A stretch of 44,003 nt of DNA. Origin: Oscillospiraceae bacterium. GTDB taxonomy: Bacteria; Bacillota; Clostridia; Oscillospirales; Oscillospiraceae. The first letter of the stretch is position 1, and the number at the start of each line of letters is the position of its first letter. The position numbers and the translations under genes were made by a program. This document shows, piece after piece, positions 39,207 to 44,003 of this stretch. The notes under the pieces are model-generated. The model made no database searches. It saw only the letters and a list, made by a program, of their open reading frames with translations, and had not been told where the DNA came from. The stretch is from positions 1 to 44,003 of the forward strand of contig JAHHSJ010000009.1 of assembly GCA_020025295.1 (NCBI GenBank), given 5' to 3'.

Positions 39207-40301
39207 ATGAAACACTACAAAGTCGGAATCGTCGGCTGCACCGGTATGGTTGGCCAGCGCTTTGTCACCCTGATGGAGAATCACCCTTGGTTCAAGTTGA
39301 CCGCTATCGCAGCAAGCGCCAGAAGCGCCGGTAAAACTTACGAAGAAGCTGTTTCTTCCCGTTGGGCGATGAGCACCCCCATTCCCGAGGAAGCAAAAAA
39401 TCTGGTTATTCTGGATGTAACCGCAGATATTGAGAAAATGGCCAACACCGTTGATTTTGTATTCTGCGCCGTGGATATGAAAAAAGACGAAATTCGTGCC
39501 TTGGAGGAAGCCTACGCAAAGCACGAGTGCCCCGTGGTTTCTAATAACTCCGCGCACCGTTTTACCCCCGATGTGCCCATGGTGGTACCGGAAATCAATC
39601 CCGAACATCTGGCTGTAATTCCCGCTCAGCGGAAGCGTCTTGGCACAAAGCGTGGCTTCATCGCCGTCAAGTCCAACTGCTCTCTCCAGTCCTATGTGCC
39701 CGCTCTGCATCCGTTGAAGCAGCAGTATGGTCTGGATCGTGCACTGGTTTGCACCTATCAGGCCATCTCCGGCGCCGGCAAGACCTTTGACACCTGGCCC
39801 GAGATGCTGGACAATGTGATCCCCTACATCGGCGGCGAAGAAGAGAAAAGTGAAAAGGAACCCATGAAGCTTTGGGGTCATGTGGAAGGCGACCACATTG
39901 AGAACGCCGACTCCCCCTCTATCACCGCTCAGTGTCTCCGTGTTCCCGTTTCTGACGGACACATGGCTGCCGTCTTTATGTCCTTCCCTGAGGGTAAGAA
40001 GCCTTCCGTGGAAGAAATCAAGGATGTTTGGGCGAACTTCCACGGTCGTGCGCAGGAGCTGCAGCTCCCCTCTGCCCCCAAACACTTCCTTCATTATTTC
40101 GAAGAGGACAATCGTCCTCAAACCAAACTGGATCGTATGCTGGAGGGCGGCATGGCCGTTTCTGTCGGTCGTCTGCGTCCCGACACTCAGTACGATTATA
40201 AATTTGTCTGTCTGTCTCACAACACCCTGCGCGGCGCCGCTGGCGGCGCTGTGCTCCTCGCCGAGCTGCTCTGTGCAGAAGGCTACATGGAAAGGAACTG
40301 A
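39207..40301 (+). CDS. asd: Aspartate-semialdehyde dehydrogenase (archaeal/fungal-type)
   Basis: A 364-residue NADP-dependent enzyme. VGIVGCTGMVGQRFV is the nucleotide-binding motif (7-21), the catalytic Cys158 sits in VKSNCSLQ, and a His is in SDGHMAAVF near 254. The SNCS context and length belong to the archaeal/fungal type of the family rather than the classical bacterial type. It reduces aspartyl phosphate to aspartate semialdehyde, the branch point to lysine/DAP, threonine and methionine. Its start has a TTGGAGG 7 nt upstream. It heads the operon with dapA 5 nt downstream. Confidence 0.95.
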   Translation: MKHYKVGIVGCTGMVGQRFVTLMENHPWFKLTAIAASARSAGKTYEEAVSSRWAMSTPIPEEAKNLVILDVTADIEKMANTVDFVFCAVDMKKDEIRALEEAYAKHECPVVSNNSAHRFTPDVPMVVPEINPEHLAVIPAQRKRLGTKRGFIAVKSNCSLQSYVPALHPLKQQYGLDRALVCTYQAISGAGKTFDTWPEMLDNVIPYIGGEEEKSEKEPMKLWGHVEGDHIENADSPSITAQCLRVPVSDGHMAAVFMSFPEGKKPSVEEIKDVWANFHGRAQELQLPSAPKHFLHYFEEDNRPQTKLDRMLEGGMAVSVGRLRPDTQYDYKFVCLSHNTLRGAAGGAVLLAELLCAEGYMERN

Positions 40302-40306
40302 TCTCT

Positions 40307-41203
40307 ATGCGTCAACCTGTATTTACCGGTGCTTGCGTCGCCATTATCACTCCCTTCACTCCTGACAACAAAATTGATTTTGAGCAGTTCGGTAAACTGA
40401 TCGAGCGACAGATTGCCGCCGGCACTGACGCTATTTGCGTCTGCGGTACCACCGGTGAATCCGCCACCATGTCTTTAGAAGAGCATATGGAAGCAGTGGA
40501 ATACTGCGTTAAAAAAGTCAACGGACGCACAAAAGTTGTTGCCGGTGCAGGCAGCAACGATACCGCCGCTGCACTGAAAATTTCTTTGCACGCCGAGGCC
40601 GTCGGCGCTGACGCTCTGCTTTCCGTCACTCCCTATTATAACAAAGCTACTCAGAAGGGTTTGATTCAGCACTACGAATACATCGCCGACCGTGTTCACA
40701 CCCCGATCATTCTCTACAACGTCCCCTCTCGTACCGGCTGCGGTTTTACCGCCGCAACCTATCAGCACCTTTCTCAGCACCCCAACATCATCGGCGTCAA
40801 GGAAGCCAGCGGCAATTTTGCTCTGATTACCGAAACCCGTGCTCTTTGTGGCGATGACTTCTTCATCTGGTCTGGCAACGACGATCAGGTCGTTCCCATG
40901 ATGAGTTTGGGCGCCAAGGGCGTCATTTCCGTGGTCAGCAACATTCTGCCGGAGCTCACAGTAAAAATGACCCATCTGTGCCTGGAGGGCAAATACGAAG
41001 AAGCCGCCAAGCTGCAGATCGACACCTTCGACTTGGCAAGCGGTCTCTTCGCAGAGGTTAACCCCATCCCGGTGAAGACCGCATCCGGAATGATGGGACT
41101 TTGCAGTGGCAAGATGCGCCTTCCGCTCTGTGAGATGTCTGACGAGCACACCGAAGCCCTTCGTAAGCTGCTCATCAAGTACAACATCCCCCTGAAGAAT
41201 TGA
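40307..41203 (+). CDS. dapA: 4-hydroxy-tetrahydrodipicolinate synthase
   Basis: A 298-residue TIM-barrel class I aldolase. CVCGTTGESAT holds the Thr pair (48-49), Tyr137 is in ILYNVPSRTG, and the Schiff-base Lys165 is in GVKEASGN. It condenses pyruvate with aspartate semialdehyde, the first committed step to DAP and lysine. Feedback control by lysine is common but variable in Firmicutes and cannot be judged here. It lies 5 nt after asd and its stop at 41201-41203 is 8 nt before dapB. Confidence 0.97.
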   Translation: MRQPVFTGACVAIITPFTPDNKIDFEQFGKLIERQIAAGTDAICVCGTTGESATMSLEEHMEAVEYCVKKVNGRTKVVAGAGSNDTAAALKISLHAEAVGADALLSVTPYYNKATQKGLIQHYEYIADRVHTPIILYNVPSRTGCGFTAATYQHLSQHPNIIGVKEASGNFALITETRALCGDDFFIWSGNDDQVVPMMSLGAKGVISVVSNILPELTVKMTHLCLEGKYEEAAKLQIDTFDLASGLFAEVNPIPVKTASGMMGLCSGKMRLPLCEMSDEHTEALRKLLIKYNIPLKN

Positions 41204-41211
41204 GGCAAACC

Positions 41212-41970
41212 ATGGCACTAAAGATTATCATTTCCGGCTGCAACGGCAAGATGGGCCAAGTGGTGGAAAGCATCTGCCGCACCGACTCTGAGGTCTCTGT
41301 GGTCGCCGGATTCGATTTGACTCCGGCGCAGCGCCCCTATCCCGTATTTTCCACCCCCTCCAACTTCACCGGAGAAGCCGATGTTGTAATTGATTTTTCC
41401 AATCCCGCCGCTTTGGATGGGCTTCTGAGCTTCTGTACTCAGAAGCATATACCGCTCGTGCTTGCAACCACCGGATTCTCCCCTGCTCAGCTCGATGCAA
41501 TTAAGGAAGCATCCAAACTGGTTCCCATTTTCCGCAGCGCCAACATGTCCTTGGGCATCAATGTACTGCTGGAACTGGTAAAGAAGACAGCTGCCATTCT
41601 GGGTGACAGCTATGACATTGAAATCGTAGAAAAGCATCATAACCACAAGGTGGATGCACCCAGCGGAACCGCTCTAATGATTGCCGATGCCGCCGCAAGC
41701 GCTCTGAACTTCGATGCCGAGTATGTGTACGACCGTCACAGCGTACGGCAGAGCCGCGACAAAAAGGAAATCGGCATCAGTTCTGTCCGAGGCGGAACCA
41801 TTGTTGGCGAACACGAAATCATGTTTGCCGGTCGTGACGAGATCATCGAGATCAAGCACACCGCTCTGAGCCGCGAGATTTTCGCCAACGGAGCGGTCAA
41901 GGCAGCAAAATTTCTTGCCGCTGTTCGTGAGCCCGGTCTGTACGACATGTCCAAATTGATGCAGGAATAA
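41212..41970 (+). CDS. dapB: 4-hydroxy-tetrahydrodipicolinate reductase
   Basis: A 252-residue reductase with ISGCNGKMGQVV (nucleotide binding, 8-19), the catalytic loop EKHHNHKVDAPSGTA (about 145-159) and the C-terminal HEIMFAGRDEIIEIKHTALSR. It makes tetrahydrodipicolinate for DAP and lysine, and in spore formers also for dipicolinic acid. The ATG at 41212 with TGAGGC 7 nt upstream is chosen; an in-frame TTG at 41200 is unlikely. It ends the operon before a strong terminator. No dapF or dap aminotransferase gene is in the window. Confidence 0.96.
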   Translation: MALKIIISGCNGKMGQVVESICRTDSEVSVVAGFDLTPAQRPYPVFSTPSNFTGEADVVIDFSNPAALDGLLSFCTQKHIPLVLATTGFSPAQLDAIKEASKLVPIFRSANMSLGINVLLELVKKTAAILGDSYDIEIVEKHHNHKVDAPSGTALMIADAAASALNFDAEYVYDRHSVRQSRDKKEIGISSVRGGTIVGEHEIMFAGRDEIIEIKHTALSREIFANGAVKAAKFLAAVREPGLYDMSKLMQE

Positions 41971-41985
41971 TCGTATGTAAAACAC

Positions 41986-42023
41986 AAACCAGCACAGTCC
42001 GATGGACTGTGCTGGTTTTGATT
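41986..42023. terminator. Terminator between dapB and tyrS
   Basis: AAACCAGCACAGTCC (41986-42000), loop GAT, GGACTGTGCTGGTTT (42004-42018), followed by TGATTTTT. It serves the convergent operons. Confidence 0.88.
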
Positions 42024-42041
42024 TTTATTTGAAGTTCAGAA

Positions 42042-43262
42042 TCAACCCATCACGACGCGATGGAACACCTTCTTGCCCTTCTTAATGACGAGACCGTCAC
42101 CGGCAAAAGCATCTGCATCATAGGTCACATCAATAGAAGCAATCTTTTCGCCATTCACAGAAACACCATTCTGCTGCACCAGGCGGCGCGCCTCACCCTT
42201 GGACGCGCACAGGCCAGTCTTGACCAGCAGAGAAACTGCGTCAATGGGCAAGTCCTCAGCAGCAAGCTTCGTAGTAGGCATACCGCTCAAATCGCCACCG
42301 GCAGCAAACAGACCCTTTGCAGTCTTCTGTGCCTTTTCTGCTTCCTCTTCACCATGAACCAGACTGGTGAGTTCAAAGGCCAGCAGTTCCTTTGCCTTGT
42401 TCAGCTCGCTGCCTTCCCAATGCTCCATCTCAGCAATATCTTCCAGCGGCACATCGGTCAGCATCTTCAGGCACTTAACCACATCGGCGTCATCCACATT
42501 GCGCCAGTACTGATAGAACTCGTAGGGAGAAGTCTTTTCCGGATCCAGCCACACAGCGCCGGAAACCGTCTTACCCATCTTCTTGCCCTCGCTGTTGAGG
42601 AGCAGAGTGATGGTCATTGCCTCGGCATCATACTTGCCCAACTTACGGCGAATCAGCTCACGGCCGCCCAGCATATTGGACCACTGGTCATCACCGCCAA
42701 ACTGGAAGTTGCAGCCGTACTCCTGATACAGATGATAGAAGTCATAAGACTGCATAATCATGTAGTTAAACTCCAAGAAGCTCAGGCCGTTAGCCATACG
42801 CTGCTTGTAGCACTCCGCACGGAGCATATTGTTGACAGAGAAGCAAGCGCCCACCTCACGCAGCAGATCCACATAGTTCAGATCCAGCAGCCAATCCGCA
42901 TTGTTCACCATAAGAGCCTTGCCATCAGAGAAGTCAATAAAACGGCTCATCTGCTTCTTAAAGCAATCTGCATTATGCTGGATGGTCTCTGCAGTCATCA
43001 TCTTACGCATATCCGTCTTACCGGAAGGGTCGCCGATCATAGCGGTACCGCCGCCCAACAGGGCAATAGGACGGTTACCGTGCTTCTGCATCCGGCGCAT
43101 CAGGCACAGAGCCATGAAGTGACCCACATGAAGAGAGTCAGCCGTAGGGTCAAAGCCGATATAGAAGGTTGCCTTGCCGTTATTGATCATTTCCTTCACT
43201 TTTTCTTCGTCCGTCACCTGTGCAATCAGGCCACGGCCTACCAGTTCGTCATAGAGTTCCAT
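42042..43262 (-). CDS. tyrS: Tyrosyl-tRNA synthetase
   Basis: A 406-residue class I aminoacyl-tRNA synthetase. The HIGH-type motif is SLHVGHFMAL, KMSKS appears as KKMGKTVSGA, and a C-terminal S4 domain begins near GLCASKGEARRLVQQ. It charges tRNA-Tyr. I choose the start at 43262 (MELYDELVGRG), preceded by GGAG with 9-nt spacing; the ATG three codons upstream directly abuts that GGAG, and the longer in-frame stretch is the T-box leader, not protein. It is a single-gene transcriptional unit with a T-box. Confidence 0.96.
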   Translation of the reverse strand: MELYDELVGRGLIAQVTDEEKVKEMINNGKATFYIGFDPTADSLHVGHFMALCLMRRMQKHGNRPIALLGGGTAMIGDPSGKTDMRKMMTAETIQHNADCFKKQMSRFIDFSDGKALMVNNADWLLDLNYVDLLREVGACFSVNNMLRAECYKQRMANGLSFLEFNYMIMQSYDFYHLYQEYGCNFQFGGDDQWSNMLGGRELIRRKLGKYDAEAMTITLLLNSEGKKMGKTVSGAVWLDPEKTSPYEFYQYWRNVDDADVVKCLKMLTDVPLEDIAEMEHWEGSELNKAKELLAFELTSLVHGEEEAEKAQKTAKGLFAAGGDLSGMPTTKLAAEDLPIDAVSLLVKTGLCASKGEARRLVQQNGVSVNGEKIASIDVTYDADAFAGDGLVIKKGKKVFHRVVMG

Positions 43263-43304
43263 TTTGTTCATCTCCACTTTCTTCGTTTCTGGGGACAGGC
43301 AAAA

Positions 43305-43575
43305 TAAAAAGCCCTCTGTCCCCGATCTTGGGACAGAGGGCGCAAAACGCGCGGTACCACCTCTGGTTCGCTCAGTGCTCACGCACATAAGCCTCTAGGA
43401 GTTCCAACAAACTCCGGCGCAATAACGGGCGCACCCGGCCATATCCTACTTACTGCATGTGTTCAGACGGCTGCTCAGGGGTGTATTCCTACAGGGCTTT
43501 CTCCTTCTCGCACCAACCGAAGGCTCTCTGTTCAAAGCGGACTGTCGTACTTTTCCCCGTCTTTGCATGTGATGT
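43305..43575 (-). promoter_or_regulatory. Tyrosine T-box leader of tyrS
   Basis: On the minus strand the T-box antiterminator bulge reads AGAGGTGGTACCGCG (TGGT pairs with the ACCA end of the tRNA, matching the A discriminator of tRNA-Tyr). Upstream, stem I carries AGTACGACAG and GGTGCGAGAAGGAG-type elements, and the likely specifier is the Tyr codon TAC in GGAATACACC, followed by a purine. The terminator is GCCCTCTGTCCC (43311-43322) with GGGACAGAGGGC (43330-43341) and TTTTTATTTT. Uncharged tRNA-Tyr should permit read-through. Confidence 0.93.
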
Positions 43576-43580
43576 AGTGC

Positions 43581-43609
43581 ATTATAGGCCGAAAGGAGTT
43601 GTTTGTCAA
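43581..43609 (-). promoter_or_regulatory. tyrS promoter
   Basis: A full consensus on the minus strand: TTGACA (43604-43609), a 17-nt spacer and TATAAT (43581-43586). It starts the T-box transcript near 43575. Confidence 0.85.
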
Positions 43610-43751
43610 CCCTCTTTTTTGTCTTTTACCCGTAAAGCAGTTTCACTGTTCAGCGTGCTGTTGTTCCGTTTCTCCGCATATCAAAATCCAAAGTATTTTG
43701 TCTTAAAAATTCAAATTCCGGATTTCTTATGCTCTTTGTGTCGAACCAAGC

Positions 43752-43786
43752 AAAAAGAGGGTAAAGTCTATGACCTTTACCCTATT
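43752..43786 (-). terminator. recN terminator
   Basis: GGGTAAAG (43759-43766) pairs with CTTTACCC (43775-43782); on the minus strand CTCTTTTTGC follows. The stretch 43621-43751 shows nothing else recognisable. Confidence 0.75.
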
Positions 43787-43811
43787 TTGACATATCTATA
43801 AGTTGTAAAAT

Positions 43812-44003
43812 TTACAATTTCAGCCGCATTTTAAACTCTTTTGCCTCAGAAAGGAGTTCCTGTGATCCGGACAGCATTGCTTCCGTCACATGTTCTCCGC
43901 CTGTCAGGCGGGAAAGTTCAATTGCCCGTTCTTTGTCAGAAAGTTCCAAAATATCTGTAAAGGTTCTTCCCTTTCGTTCTCCTTTTTGGATGTAAAAGTG
44001 AGT
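43812..44003 (-). CDS. recN: DNA repair protein RecN, C-terminal fragment (cut by window edge)
   Basis: The last 63 codons of a minus-strand gene running off the window. They read THFYIQKGERKGRTFTDILE, ...ERAIELSRLTGGEHVTEAML and ...SGSQELLSEAKEFK before the stop. This matches the C-terminus of RecN, the SMC-like ATPase for double-strand break repair, where GRTxTxVxEL, RxxELARMLGG and ITxxxLxxAxELL are characteristic. Identification rests on this tail alone. Confidence 0.8.
   Translation of the reverse strand, partial: THFYIQKGERKGRTFTDILELSDKERAIELSRLTGGEHVTEAMLSGSQELLSEAKEFKMRLKL

Noticed and set aside
43263..43388. N-terminal extension of TyrS
   Set aside because: The extra codons are the T-box and terminator; TyrS homologues begin at the chosen Met.

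Overview
The window is about 44 kb of chromosome from an endospore-forming, Gram-positive anaerobe of the class Clostridia. It most resembles gut Oscillospiraceae/Ruminococcaceae, such as the Flavonifractor, Oscillibacter or Intestinimonas group. That placement is inferred from gene content (spoVAD/spoVAE, yunB, spoIIM, a SigH-type sigma factor, the queA-tgt-yajC-TIGR04086 order), from a GC content that looks slightly above 50 percent, and from strong AGGAGG-type ribosome binding sites. No transposase, phage gene, tRNA or CRISPR array was seen. Most of the window is core genome, and most genes lie on the minus strand.

Layout. 1-3.9 kb: end of the spoVA operon, a membrane-anchored 5'-nucleotidase-like phosphoesterase and an inositol-monophosphatase-family enzyme. 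4.0-5.8 kb: a single-aptamer glycine riboswitch with an overlapping terminator, an AGCS amino acid/sodium symporter, and a cluster of terminators, one with a tandemly triplicated arm. 5.8-11.6 kb: an accessory envelope/lipid module, all on the minus strand. It encodes a two-component system, a small membrane protein, a permuted papain-like hydrolase, an MGDG-synthase-like glycosyltransferase, a polysaccharide deacetylase and an LPG-synthase-TM/flippase-like protein. 12-13.5 kb: hprK and rpmB. 13.5-18.6 kb: a six-gene dTDP-L-rhamnose and glycosyltransferase operon. 18.7-28 kb: pcp, then a long minus-strand run murD, three M42 aminopeptidases, a PLP lyase, yunB and ligA. 28-33.8 kb: rnpB (RNase P RNA), a YebC regulator, trmK, a DUF1858 protein, a zinc-ribbon protein, sigH-like and ruvCAB. 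33.9-38.9 kb: xerD-spoIIM, then queA-tgt-yajC-TIGR04086. 39-42 kb: a long unassigned structured leader followed by asd-dapA-dapB (lysine/diaminopimelate). 42-44 kb: tyrS under a tyrosine T-box, and the 3' end of recN.

How it fits together: peptidoglycan precursor supply (asd-dapA-dapB, murD), cell-surface glycan (rhamnose operon), envelope lipid chemistry (the two-component module), DNA repair (ruvABC, recN, ligA), translation and tRNA modification (tgt, queA, trmK, tyrS, rpmB, rnpB) and sporulation genes are interleaved. RNA-based control is prominent: a glycine riboswitch, a T-box, a candidate new leader upstream of asd, and two genes whose Shine-Dalgarno sequence is buried in the 3' arm of a hairpin.

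The most promising undescribed items are the structured asd leader (about 39014-39171), which has mutually exclusive pairings and a terminator-like end, and the two-component/lipid-glycan module at 5959-11569 with a 23-bp-spaced direct repeat that may be its operator.
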